This document shows, one piece after another, positions 12,601 through 27,600 of a stretch of 64,000 nt of DNA; position 1 is the stretch's first letter, and the number at the start of each line of letters is the position of its first letter. Made by a program: the position numbers and the translations under genes. This stretch comes from Pseudeuparius sepicola. Its lineage: Eukaryota > Arthropoda > Insecta > Coleoptera > Anthribidae. The stretch covers positions 19,546,901 through 19,610,900 of the forward strand of contig OY987299.1 of the NCBI GenBank assembly GCA_963920635.1. The letters run 5' to 3'. The notes beneath the pieces were generated by a model. It saw only the letters and a list, made by a program, of their open reading frames with translations, did no database searches and had not been told where the DNA came from.

Positions 12601-15600
12601 AAAAATAGAGGGTTCATGCGCAAGCGCCTTGGCGCAGCTGACGCAGGCGCACTAGTCCGCATCTAGTAGTGCTAGTCCGCGTAGGAAGTAGGAAGCAAAG
12701 GCAGCCGCCAGCCAGGCAAACGCAGTTCGCAGTAGTGAATCCGTTGAAAATCGTGTTGGAGAGGAGATCAATCCCAGTTTTTAAGTTGGCAGCTGGGTAA
12801 GTATTTCATATTTTGTTTTGTTTCACAACGGCAAGTGTATATTTTGATAAACAACGAAAATGTTTTGTTACTATACCTACTTACTTATTTGTGAGCTGTG
12901 AACGTGAACAGTATAATGGCATCGACGTTGAATCCAAAAGGTGCATTTGTGGTATCTAGTATTAGTGTGTTGAGTAGACGATTGGGAAATTTATAAAAAG
13001 CAATGTCTGTTAACATTACCGACAAAAAATTCTTGGGTAATCCTACAAGCACGCCCAACAATTGATTTTCTTTATGTTTAAATAGGTACATTTTGAACCA
13101 TTTCGGCCGGCCCGGGAAACATTGAATGTCGCCTGGGCGGCACAAACACACTGCTAGTAACATATGTTACTAACATTACTATTATACCTATATTATAGGT
13201 ATATAATAAAAAAGTATGTCTATTGCTTTTTATAGACGTGCATCGTCATGTAGACGTAATATAGACGTTAAAAAGAGGTTTTAGATATCAAACCTATTAT
13301 TAAGCATATAGTAAAGTTGATTAAAATAAAAATATTAATCTTTGAGTCCTAAAGTCTTACTTTATTGCCATCATACAAGGGATTCAATTAAAGAAAACTG
13401 TGTTTAAAAAAGACCCAAGAAACTACAAAAAATCATACCACAGACTAACCTTGCAAAGTTATTTATTCTAGGCATTTTTTTGACAAAAAAATAATGTAGC
13501 AGAGCCGATTCAGCCGTATCTTTAAACCACAAATGACAAATGCAAATTTTCTTGACCGTATAGGTACGGGGTGTGCAGAAAATAATGCTAAAGTTAACAA
13601 AAATCCGATATGTAGAAGGATATTTTGACAAAAGAAAAGCATAAGTGCTTAGTTAAGGGTGTACCTGGAGTGTACACTCACATAGTTTCATTCTTGTAGA
13701 ATGTACAGGGTGTTTACAAAATGGAGCCAAACTTGACAAAAATTCTATTTTTAGGAACAAACTGTGTTAATACCAGAAAATAGATATTTCGCCAACAAAC
13801 TCGTTTTATGGTGATATGTATGTAGCTACAGTAGCTATCGTATTATAATATGTAGCTTATACAGGCCGCATCATATAGAAATATATATTTTATCTATTTT
13901 ACATTAAAAAACTTTGCGTCTCAACATTCTGCAATATTTTTTTACGTCAAACTTTGCATTTCATAGTTATAGGTAAAGTTAGGTACTTGCATTTCTTTTA
14001 TTTAATAAATTTATCGATTTCATAGTTCTTAGTTATGCTTAATAATATTACCTCCGCTACCTACCACTATGAAATTTAAACTATGTGGCGCCTTACCTTT
14101 TTAATGAAACCACCTCTGTGGGCAGGAAATTCGGGTAAATACAAGGTGGAGCGATATTTACCTTTTTTTGTTTTTTTTTTGTTTCGGCAAAATAATATTA
14201 TCTATAACCAAAGATCTGGGATACATTTTTACTTTTATTAGCATACCTACTGTTTATAAAACAAAAAAGTACCTATATTTTTGACTGTGTGTTCAAAACT
14301 GCCAATTCTTTGCCCTATTAGGTAATTTATAGAATTCTATATTCGTATAGTAGGTACCGATATACTTAGTTTTTTAATTCTTATATTACCCTCGACTTTA
14401 ACTTAACTAATTGCATAGCCGCATAACATGTTTCTTCTAAAATGTTTTATTTTGTTACAGAGGTGCCGATACGAAAACGAAAGTAAAGGAACAAGTACAT
14501 AAAATATTATTTATCTTGTATTATTGCGTTATACATAATATTTTTATCAATATAACATAATAGTATAAATATTTGTGTTTTTGTCATTTAACATCTAACC
14601 AAAAGGCGTATTTTTTGTCATTTTACAGGTGTATATTTCAAATGTCTATATCTAAAATATTATTAATTAGGTAATTAAATCTTATATACTTTCAGGGTGA
14701 GTTCTTCTTGATGATCAGTATGATAATCTCAGAAACTATCATAATAGAAGGAAGGTTAAATGGGGAAGGAATCACCGTTTTCTGGGATCACTTTAATGCT
14801 CCTTCTGCTTTTGTGAGTTCATGGGTTAATTACTTAGATATATCGGGAAGAAACTGAATTCTAGCTATTTCTTCAAATTTCTTTCATTCCTGCTCTTAAA
14901 AAAATGGTAAATACAAAAGGAAATAATTTTGTGCTTCGCGAGATTTCTAATTAAAAATTTGTTTTTTATAAGTGGGTTTCTAAAGGTCCTTTTAAATGCA
15001 ATACTGCACAATGGGCACAATTTGCAGAACAATTGGGCAGGATTTAACTTTTTTATCTACAATTTTCGGTGTGAAATAATAAATATGGGAGCAAGAAAGA
15101 TTTGAATAAAAAATAGTGAAATATTCAGTTTTTTTAATATCTAGGTAGTTGCTAGTTTCTCTAGTTGGTCATTGAGGAAACTCCCGCGGAACTAGATGCG
15201 TTCAAATAATATTTTATATACCTCTATCTCTATATAGTAGCACTAGATGTATAAAAAAACGTGCATGTTAAATGTATATCTTTCAATAGTAGGTTTAATA
15301 ATCAGAAATATACCTCAATTAAGAACTTATTTAAGGAGTCGCCTAAAAAGCATCAATACAACATTAACTATAAATTAAAATAAGATGTACTTAAATAATA
15401 TATTTTACATTTCAAAACATACAAAATATAGATTATTATTAAGAGACATTTTAAAAATGTATATTAGAGACGTCTATTTCAAACTAATACGATTATCAAA
15501 AATAGACATATAATTATAAATTAAAATAAAATGTATTTAAATAATGTCTTTTAGACATCTCAGAACGTACAAAATATAGATTAATATTCAGACATTTTAA

Positions 15601-18600
15601 AGACGTATATTAGAAACGTCTATTTCTAACTAATATGTCTATCAAAAATAGAGGTAAATTTTGCGGACATTAAGTTGCATATTAGACATCTATTAAGACC
15701 ATCGGTAGAGTCACCGTCGCATAGTATTTTTAACGTATATTAAATGCTATTGTGTTTCCTGGGTAGTGTAGTGTTTTGTATTCTGCTGTACTGATGACTC
15801 ATGACCACGGCCCTCGTAAAATTAACTGGACTGCTCTTCAATACAATCATTTGTCCCATCTATATACATATATATGTCCCACCAAAAGGTCGGCCATATT
15901 GGGCCCACACATCATTGGCTGGTCAAATATCAAATGCACCAGGTCCTTGGTTGCCACAACAAATTTCGCTTCTCCCCTAGAATGCACACTAAATCTCCTA
16001 GAATAGGCCCAATATGCCGGCTATCCAGGTGGACGTTACTGCCCTCTGCCGGATGGCTAAAAATTGGTGGACGGACTAGGGCCCCATGACGGTCCAGTTT
16101 ATTTTACGAGGGCCGTGCTCACATGACCTATGTAAATATATACTTTTGTATACAAACATGAAATAAATTGAGTATTGAATATACGAAATGAAAAAGAAAG
16201 AATATGTAAATTAAAATTAACCACACATCTAAAATTTAAAATATCGATAAGAACGTAGGTTGGTGGCAAAGATATGGCGGGGTAAGAAGAAAGCGCTTAG
16301 AGGAGTGCGCAACCTAATTTTGCCTGACTCTGTGGGTCAGCCATTTCCCCTCATATTCCTTGTTTACGACTAGTTAGACTGGTTGGCATTTTTAGATAAT
16401 ATTTCAAAGATTTAAGTGATAGTATAGTTTATTAGTGATGGCATGTTGTGCGGTGAAGGGCTCTCAAAATAATAGAAAATTTCTCTGGCAATGCCGCAAC
16501 CAGAGATACACATGTGCGATGTGCGACTGTCGTGCGATATTATATATCATAGTCGCGGATGTCTGAAAATATTTAAGAAAAATGTGCCCAAAACCGGCGA
16601 GTGAGAACTTTGTATCAATTAACTATTCCCTGCAAGCTTAACTTAGAAAATGGCGGCCCAGCTGATTACGAAGTTCGCGCAGCTTGATAGTCATTCTCTC
16701 ACCTCCATATCTCTGGTTGATGGGCAGATTAATCATTTAATAATTTAAAACAGATGATTTTGACATTTGTAATTTTTCATCTGTCAGAATATACCTACCA
16801 GTCAAACAGAAACAAAAATACCAAAATTCCCTGTTGGGAAAAAACGAGGAGAAAACCCATTCAGGGGAAAAAAACCTTGCAAATTTTCGAAAAAACCCAA
16901 CCCTGTTTTAACCCTCAATTGGGAATAATCCGTAAAAGGGAAAAACCCTCTGCACATCTCTAGTTATCACAGCATGGGATGGATCGGCCGGCTACCAGCT
17001 CATTTTGACTTGCGGAGTTTTCGCTTTCATAAGTTCATGGCACACACATTTTTCAGATTTTTTTACATGAAAAAATTGCTAAAGGAGGTCTCAGGAGTGT
17101 TGGCATACACATCATTAATTTTTGTATCAAAGACACAAGGTCTATTCTTATACGTGCGGAAGTGAGTTACTAGTTATGCCCTTTTGTCTTTGATTAGTCG
17201 ACATACGTCTGGCTAACTTCTATCCGTCTGTATGTACATGTGTCACAAAAAGAAGTCAATAGATCATATGGCATAAAGTTCATAACCGCCGAACTACGAG
17301 GGTAGCGAGCAAGGACAAAAGATATTTGTCATGTCATTGTTACAGCATAAACTTAAAAATTCTGTGGTTTTGTGCGAATTTAGATTAATTTTCTTTGTTT
17401 CTGAGTTGGGTTCTTAGTGTTTACTTTCTATTGTCGTGGATCTTTTGTTAGGTATAAAACTTTGTTAATAATATCTGTTAGTGTCACTAGTTTGTGAATA
17501 AACAATTATTTAATAGTTAATTCTCAAGCCAGAGACATTGTAGCGAAGTTCTTAAAAATTATTTCAAAATGAGAAACACAACGGAGGACCACTTTTGCCA
17601 GTCTATGCAGTCCAAGAGGTCAATTGCAGATATTATGGCAGCAGACAACGCTTATGAAATAAAATATTTTTCAGTGTGTTTCAAGCCTTGTGCATTAGTT
17701 TATGGACAGTTGAGATGAATAGAATACGATAAGCTGTGTGATGTTATTCTAAACCCAATATGGTTGATGTCCTAAGATGGCGTATTACCTTCACAACCTC
17801 CTTGACACGGGTATCGTATGAAACTGTTTGACGAGTAAAATACGATAAGCTACGTAACGTCATTCTAAACTGGATATGGCGGATGCTAGGGTTATTGGAT
17901 AGGGAGAGTTGGGACAATAAAGTCATTAGTGTCATTATTTGGGCATTAAAGAGATAGCTAGATTATTTCCTATCTTTTGCCCCCGCAAAAATGTTTAGAT
18001 TTCCATAGAAACTGTATGTCAAATTAGAGTTTTTTTTTGTGTTTAGGTTATGATTTATGTCAAATTAAAGAAAAATGATGGGAACTCATGGGCGGAGTGT
18101 TTTTTTAATAGGAAACTGAAACAGTGTATATCTGGTTGCCCTCGATAAGGCGTAAATACAAATACCATTGCCGAATAGTTTAAGATTCGAGTTGAGAAAA
18201 ATAGCAGCAAGAAAATATGACAGTAAAAGAAGAACTCTGTCATTTTAATTATAAAATAATTCAAAAGAAAAATGTAAAATATTGCACATTAGTTTTCAAG
18301 CATTAGTCGCAGCAGCTGCCCGATTATCAGAAATAATCAAATACCTGGCATGGCGAAAATAATATGTTTTAAATGAATAGAAGCTTTTAAAATAAACTCC
18401 CATTTGTGCGCGTGTATCACGGACCAACTTTAATACGTAATATCTCTGTGGTCAGAAGTTAGTTACGCCCATGGAATCTATCCCAAATTATTTTTCAACC
18501 ACAAAATTTATGTGACTTTTGAAAAATTACTTTTTCTGTTAATATGTGACATTATTATTGATCTAACTCCTCCCAATCCACGATTCACGAACTCTAGTGG

Positions 18601-21600
18601 ATGCCACATTGTGTTTATAATTTCCAAGGCACAGTAAAACATAGGTATCAAAGTAAAGCATCGTTATATAGGTCTATGGTAAAATGGTAGGTATATTAAA
18701 CTCCTGGACAAAATTAACGCAACATCATAAATGTGCCACTTATTTGATGCTATTTTTTTTCTGAATTTATGATCCGATTTGAATGATTTTTTTTGCATTG
18801 TGGGTTGGTCCCTTGACAATGTCATAGTTTTCGCTGTTTATGATAAAAAGTTCATTTTCGATTTATACCGGGTGTAATAAAAATGTTATGTTTTTTTCCG
18901 AAAATTCGTACCACCCTATGGAGTATACTAGCAACCGAAACATATAGCAGTTGACATTAGACGGTAGGCCCATCTTTCTTCAACATTTTCTTTTTTGGTT
19001 TACTTCATTATCTCTGTTATTAAAGGAGATACACTGTTTTATAGCGTAACATGTTTTTATAGACTTTATTGTTCAACACAGTCATTGTTAAATGTTTTCA
19101 AGTAGGGTATGGAACTTTTCTGACATTTCAAGCGATGTGTCAACAGATGTTGTGTTTTAAAGTTACAAAGGTCAAATAAAATTCGCCATACCAATAAAAA
19201 CTGTTCGGAAACTGCTTATTAAACGTTCGTTTCATATGCCCAGTTGCCCGACTATTCTGTCGTTTAAACCAGCCTCATTTAAACGTCTTCTGATTGTATG
19301 ATGGCGAGCAGTTCTAAGCTCACTTTTTAGCCTAGTACTAGTGATATTCCTGTTTCATAGAGCAGTTTGCCTAATAAAACGCTCATCCCTTGGATCGGTA
19401 CTTCGTTTTCGCCCTTGGCCTGACCTTCGAGAGTAAGATCCTGTCTCGTTAAATCGTTCAACCATACGACTTATAGTCGAACGATGTCTTCCTATCACAC
19501 TAGCAATATGACACATCGAATAGCCTTCATCCACCAAAGTTAAAGCTCTTACTGCTTCTTCTGATGATACATTTTTTGGTCGATTCATTTTTCAAGTTTA
19601 AAATACTCGTCGGACAACTGGGCATACGAAACGAACGTTTAATAAGCAGTTTCCGAACAGTTTTTATCGGTATGGCAAATTTTATTTGACCTTTGTAACT
19701 TTAAAACACAACATCTGTTGACACATCGCTTGAAATGTCAGACAAGTTCCATAGACTACTTGAAAACATTTAACAATGACTGTGTTGAATAATAAAGTCT
19801 ATAAAAACATGTTACGCTATAAAACAGTGTATCTCCTTTAATAACAGAGATAATGAAGTAAACCAAAATACAAAATGTTGAAGAAAGATGGACCTACCGT
19901 CTACTGTCAACTGCTATATGTTCCGGTTGCTAGTTTCTCCACAGAGTGATACGAATTTTCGGAAAAAAACAACATTTTTATTACACCCGGTATAAATCGA
20001 AAATGAACTTTTTATCATAAACAGCGAAAACTATGACATTATTAAGGAACCAACCTACAATGCAAAAAAAAATCATTCAAATCGGATCATAAACTCAGAC
20101 AAAAAATAGCATCAAATAAGTGGCACATTTATGATGTTGCGTTAATTTTGTCCAGGTTTATTTATAAATTAAAATTTGGGGGAGTTCGCTGAGATGATGG
20201 TCTGTGTTTATCTGGTTACGTTTAGAACTATAAAAAATGTTCCCGTTTTAAATATATGGCACTGGAGGCTGTAGCCTCGATTTGCTTGATTCAGTGATGT
20301 AAATCGATGACGTGTATGCCAATACGCTTTGAATCATACTTTATATCAGATTTATAGGGATAGGAACGTCATGTTTAAAATGAATAATAGAAGTATGACT
20401 GGAGCAGCTTCTTAATCAACAATCTACGTTACCTACAAAATTCAAGCATTAACCCTTTAGCTACCATCGCAGTATATATACGACAGAAGGAAGGGTGCCA
20501 CCGCACAGACTGCCATATATATACGTTCAGTTCTAGAATGGTGTAGACAACCGATGTCATATATATGCAAGAGTATTTTTTTTTGCCGTGCCTGCACACC
20601 CACTGCCGTAAATATCCAACACCATTAACGTGCATCCAGACCCAGTGCCTTACATATCCGGCAATGATACAAAGCCTCCACACCCAATGCCATATTAATA
20701 CGTCATTTAGCCAGCGCCTCTAGAGGATGAAACCCTTACTCTCGCTGCACTGTAGGAATTTCGTAAGTCCTGTTTCTATCCTATTCTGTTGTTGAGCACT
20801 GCATAAGTGTGGAGTTTCTTTGTTAAAAATATATGAATTGTTCAAAAAGATACAAACGAATATAAAAATTTATATTTAAAGAGTATCATCTGCACTTTTC
20901 TGCATTTTTTTTATGCCTGACGTATATATACGGTGGTGGGTCTGTAGCCATGTAAATTGGCTGGGAATGGTGGCACTAAATGTTTGAAGGGGGTTGGTAG
21001 CGAAAAGGGTTAATACTCCAAATATTGGCAAAAGGTTGTACTCATTCATATTTTATCATAAGTTTGTCGTTTGGTGTTGAATTCAGAGGATTTTTGTTGA
21101 CTACGTCTAATAAAAAATAGTAGATACTCACTGGGCATTTGTTCCTTGTACCACTGATTCAAATCGAACAACAACATTGAAGTCTGAGTCTCCGCCTCAT
21201 TAAACCAGACGCACCACGATATCGAGCACAACAGCTCCACCGAATTCTTGTCTACTGGGCTCTTTGCCACCGATTCTATCCCCATGCAATATCCCCCTCG
21301 GGCTGACGCTCCGTATTTCTCATGATCGGTGGCAGTCAGTTCGATTTGAAATCGAATCGAACAGTGTTGAAAATCCTAAAGGTATAAATATGGTTTCACA
21401 CATGATACACACATGACGGTATGTCAGAGCGGCCAATTTATAAAACATAGTCGTAAAGATAGTCGCACTGGCATACGTCAGTTATTAATTTAACGTAAAT
21501 TAATGAATTCTGATGTTACGAAAATAAAAGGTCGGCTTGTGTGGTCCAAAACTCTAAAAATTACAGTTTGAAGGCAAAGGGGATGTAACGTAAGGTATAG

Positions 21601-24600
21601 TATTTTTAAAGTCACTTGAAACAGCATAAAAACTCTAATTGGCGTCACAAAAAAGGATATAGGACACAAGCGTCACCCAGTTTTTAAAAATATACATATT
21701 TTACAAGCAACATAATATTTCACTTTTAAGGTTTTTTTAAGGTTGTCCTCAAACACAACGTAAAGGTTAATGCACCATATAATATTGTCAAAAGGTCTCT
21801 AAAAAGCCATATCGATTACAACTATTTACGCAAGTATATCCTAAAATCTGTGAAATTATCACACGCCTATCCACCGCATTTCGCTGTACAAGTGGCCGGC
21901 CGTCGAACAGTGTAGTCCATGCAAGTGTTGGTGATATATTATATTAGGCGAGCATGCAGTCACTTGTTTTTACTACAATATCTATCGTCTCTGTCTCCTT
22001 CATCTTCTTTTACTTATAATACCAGGTGCGGTTGAATATGGTTAAAAAAGTGTTTTGTCTCGTATTTTATTGCCGGAAGCACCTGTTCTGGAGCTACCCT
22101 GGTAAAATATAAAAAAAAACTCACTTGGAACACGTGATATACGAGCGCGATCTATTTTATAGCATTTACCACGCTCTGCTACTGGTAAAAATACCAGACT
22201 TATCAGCAGAAATCACCCGTATAAAATTCAAAGGTTTTTATGCTGTTCCAAGTGACTTTAGAAATACTATACCTGTAGTTTTCCCAAACAACCAAAATTA
22301 ACAAAGGGATGGATTGAAGCTTTTATGATTGAAAATTTATAATGAATTTAAACACGGTTAATTACCTATACCTAGTACCATTATCTGTTACAAAATAATG
22401 ATTGTGTAATATTTATTAAATATGTGTTGTATTACAACTAAATACAACATAATTTTAGAGATGTTATTATCGTTCTATAAATTTCAAAAAAAGGTTCACA
22501 TTTTTTGCAAGATACAGAGGTTGAAAAAATGCACAAAATCTAAAAGCTGATGCAGTGCACTTTCTGTGATAGAGCTACAGATGATACGGAATGAGGGCAA
22601 TATAATATGTGAGAAAATAACAGATATTCTATGTGTATGCCCTAATTTCTTTCCATTTAGGTTTTTGAAAATGTAATATCTAAGAGCAGAATGCCCCTCT
22701 GTTGTCGCCTTTACACATCTTGATGTCACCTATTGGAAAGGTATCCAAAACTGTGTCATCTTCAAGGCAGTGTAAAAAGCGATAGAGAAAATAGAGAAAC
22801 TCATTCAAGAATTTTAAAAAATCCCTTTCCTGGCACTCTAAAACTTTCGCAATGTAAAATTCCACCATTTAGCAGGAGTTTTGAAAATGAAATACGTTAA
22901 TTATTATTGCATTTTTCTGACTAGAACGACCCAAGTTCGAAATTGGAATATGATATTTATTTATACTTATATTTATTTATACAATCTATTCAAAAATAAT
23001 CACGTGAGTGGAAGTAGCTTTATACAGGTTCATAATAATTCATTTAGTGAACAATGGTTTTAACTGCTTCGTAGAGAGTGGAAAAGTTAAATGTCTGTAA
23101 ATGTTGCAGGTATACACCAAACATACTCTTTGACATGCTTTATGATTTTTTCAATTTAATAATTTTGATTTTTTAATGTTGCTTTTAAATTTAAAAAACA
23201 TAATGTAGGCACCTTCGTGTATATTATGTAGTTGCCTAGCTCATTATAAATGATTCAAATTTCTGCTTAGAAATAAAAGGTAGCCTTGCTTTTGTATATT
23301 AAGCGTCACTCACTCGTAAAATAAACTGGACTGCTTTTCCAATATAATTATTTGTCCTACCTATAGTCAAATTATTTTAAGAAGTCCTTACTGGGACTGT
23401 CAATTGGTAATTTCGCCATCCTAAGTTGGCATTAATGCAGCAACCGGGTCATAAGTCCAGGTCAGTAACGAGCTCATTTGCACAATGAATAACTACTAAT
23501 AACACGAACAAGAACAACACAGATAACGGAAAAACTCACGGAACGTAGAAAACCCACGAATATTTTCAATGCCCAAAGTTTGAACCCTTTTGAACGATCC
23601 GGAAAACCTTCACGGTCACTTCACAACACCGAAATAAAATTTGCCTGAGTACGCACCAGTCGCACCACAGACGCAGCCGCGAGTAGCTGATTATACCAAA
23701 ATACCAAATTGAAAGTGTTTCCATGACGTTTGAAATTATTATTAAAATGAGTTGTAGTCATAGTTATTTTTATTTGTAGAGGCATAAACCTGATTGCAAT
23801 AGGGTTATTATTTTATTATGTTCTTTTTTTCGTATCACTTGGGTAACTTTTCACATCATAAATCAATGAGAGACGTCATTAACTGGTTGAGACACATTAT
23901 ACCAATGCTATACCCATGGTTAATAGAAAATTCCTAGGGATTTTGTGGAGAATGTCATCTGACAAAATCGGGACTTCTTACAGTAATCGGGGTATATTAT
24001 ATGTACATATATAAGTACCACCAAAAGGTCGGCCATATTGGGCCCACACGTCATTGGCTGTGAAATGTCAAATGCACGAGGGCCGTGGTTGGCCGTGGTC
24101 AAATGTCATTTTGTGTTGCCACCACAAATTTCGCTTCTCCCCTAGAATACACACCAAATTCCCTAGAATAGGCCCAATATGGCGGTTATTCAGGCGGACG
24201 CCAGCATCCTCTGCCGGATGGCTAAAAATTGGTGGAGTGACTAGGGCTCAATGGTGGTCCAGTTATTTTACGAGGGCCGTGGCTAGGGTGGGCCGAAAAG
24301 AGCAGAAAAAACTTTTTCTGACTTTCTTGAGGGGGTAGTAAAAAAACTTGTCTTACCGATGCAAAATATTATACAAAAAAACTGACCTCGTGCAGGGCTA
24401 AAATCAAAGCTAAAATGAGGGTAAATAATATTAATAAAAGAGGCTTAATAAATAAATAATTTCCACGACAAAGAGGCAGAAGAAAAATTTTGTCATGGTT
24501 TACCATACAACATAAACCCAATAATACAGGCAACTAACAGCGAATATGTTATTGCCATTCCTGCTGAAGAAGCACTTAAAATTTCAACGAAGTGACAAAA

Positions 24601-27600
24601 GAAAGTAGAAATCAAAATTAGTAATGAACCAAATTTAATACATTTACCAGAAAATTGCAGAAAAAAAAACCAATGACTTCCTATTTATTAATAAAAATGA
24701 GGAAATTAAAAAAAACCTATTCACCTTGCCAGAAATTCAAATTAACGATTTAAACTTCATCGATTTTCTACGAGCGAAACCTCTCCAACTTCAAACAATC
24801 AACTTAGAAAATATCCACAAATTTTAAGAAAAGTCTACACTTCTACAAGTTCCCGATATAGAGAAGAACACACCTTTTAAGTTTTGAACTTCATCGATAA
24901 TCTACGAGCGAAACCTCTTCAACTTAGAAAATATTCACAAACTTCAAGAAAAATCTACACTTCTACAAGTTCCCCATATAGAAAAGATACACACCTTAAG
25001 TTATGGATTTGCTACAAGCATTATTATTATTAGTATTACATTATTAATTGGATACATCGCATAGAGAATTACCAAAGGAAGTTCAAGATAAGAAGAGGAC
25101 AAGTCAAGATAGAAATGGTGGAGAAGAAAATGGAAAATCAACCCTCCAGGTTACTATTTTTCTCTTAAGCAGGGAGGAGTTATATGACTAAGAAGAATGG
25201 ACCCCTTTCACGTGGAAGTGCTGATAAACTGTTAGAATATTTTTTTAAAAAATAGTTTTTCTATTTCGTTATCATAACTGTCCCAAATAAAAAATAAGTA
25301 GGTTTCTTTAGAGTTGCAAGAATCTTTAAGAGCACAGGAGCACGGCTAAAATTCAAAATTCGACGTTCATTTTTTTTCTGTATTCCCTAGAGCGAATGCA
25401 ATGTTTTGGTAACTACCCCAATCGTAATTTTTATTTTTAAAAAATCAACCCTTCATGGGAGGAGGGGGGCGGCTGAATTTTATTTTATGGGGCCCAGCTT
25501 TTTTAGGTAGTTTTTCATGCCCGTAAGACAACTTTTTTTGAATACCCCTCCAAAATCACATAAAAAGTTTTTTCGGCCCAGCCTAGCCGTGGCGTCACCG
25601 CTGATGTCATGCTGTTATGTGTATATCGTGGTTTCACTGATTTGTACTGACAAGGGAGAACATATTATTAAGTTACGGAAGTGTTATTAAATATTTCACT
25701 CAATGACTAACTATTATATCCTCTATACATGCACATTTTACAAGGGCTCAAAGAGTTAACCTAGAGTTATTTTTATAGGTACCTCACGTGATCATCGCAT
25801 ATTTTAAATTACATTAGGTCAGGTTAATTTCTTCCTATAACTTTTTATATTTCATAAGCACCAAATTGTATGTATAACAATTTTTTTTGAGAAGTCGGTA
25901 ATAAAAAAAGGTGAGTGAAAGATGTATAAAGTATGGTGAGTTGACTTCCGTAAAGTTTACAGCATAGCATATCATCTCCGAAATTATTTAAAGTGACTTA
26001 AAATTTCATTGTATTTATACCAACTCTGGCTAAACGTTATCACAGACAAAGCTACACATACACAGTCAGAATCATTGTTGAAATTTCCACGAGGCGCACC
26101 AAATATTTTGCATATAATTTTATATAAAAACTAATATATAAAAAACTATACTAAAATCAAATAACTCTTACGCCTGATTTAAACAAGAACGTATGCGTTG
26201 AGGTTTTCGCCAGAGCCGCACTGAGGCATGACCTTTATTTAATTTTACTTTCACAATAATTGTTTACGACAAAATATTTCGGAAAACAATTATTGGCTTA
26301 ATCAAAATGAGTCAAAACATAGATAAAATTATTTGTATCAGTTTCTAAATAGCTGGAAACAAGATAAAACCGCATAAATAGGCTTTTGCGATGGGAGTAC
26401 ATCCCTGTTGCCAGACGCGCTGAAATTTTATGGCCTATTGACAAATCGCCTTATTTCGCGGAACGACTTTGATCCCGTGCTTTTATTTACGCCAAGGCGT
26501 ACGAATTACTTGATTTTAGCATAAATTAAAATACACTACAACTTAGTATAGTCTTGAGAATTGTACAACTTTCAACAATGCTTCTGTCCATCTATGGCTC
26601 CTTTAACTTTAACCTATGCCGTTATAAACATTTCGGTCAATGGAGAGTGCTCCATTCTGTTTTACTAATATTTTCTCTGGTTTTGACACAAAAAAACAAC
26701 TTATAAGTCCTGCTTTTAGATTTAGAACAATCTGGTTGATTTGAAATTTAAAAAAAAATAGAGCAATAAACTGGAATCGAGAATCCGAATACTAACCTTA
26801 TAAACGTATCCATAGTGGGGAACCAGAACTCTGTCCTCGAAATACAAAGAATACATAATCGCGTAAGGCAATCCCGGCTCAAACAACCTGGCATTGCTGT
26901 ACGAAGCCCAAACGTAGCAGTAAGCCTTGGGATCGTCCGAGGGTTCCTGCACGGCGAAATGGGTGACCGGGATGTGCTCCTCGCAAACCGGAGACGTGTA
27001 GAAAAGGTCGCAAGTTTGCAAGTTCCAAATTTGGAACGCCCCAAAATTGTAACCAACTAAAAGGGAGGTCAACTGAGTGGAGAAATACAACGAACTGACT
27101 TCGACTTCGTCTCGGTTTACGTGGATTCTATCGTCTCCCTTGGGGCCTTTCAATGTAAAATGTTCAGTCAAACTGCCGGATATAGCTAAAAGGAATTATT
27201 CTGTTGTTGGTTCTAATGTTTCAGACACAGAAAATATACGCTACGCGGACAGAAGTTCCACACAATGTAATTATTTGGCAGCCCGAAAGGAAGCCGGCTC
27301 TCGAAAGCCGGCTTACCCTGGCTTTCAGCAGTGTCTATAGAAGAATTCTTCCATAGTTCTGCCTTGACGGCCGTGGTACTTTCATTACTCAATACTAGGC
27401 GGCAGCACGCTAGGAAAAAGCATCCGAAAGCGGCGTTGCCGGATTGTGCAAACAGTCGGTGGTTTTACCGAACTATAAAAATAAAGAGAAGATCTTTAAT
27501 AAAATGGGCTTGCCCATTTAGAATCCAAGGTTAACAGTGACGCTGTCAGCAGTAACTATAGAATTCTTCCCTCGAGAGATTTATTTTTTTCGTCGTTTTT

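Noticed and set aside
17200..17540. LTR-like end (TGTCAC..., AATAAA)
   Set aside because: No second LTR, primer-binding site or polypurine tract found nearby.
26748..27060. Alternative frames at ELYS exon 5
   Set aside because: Shadows of the well-supported minus-strand frame.
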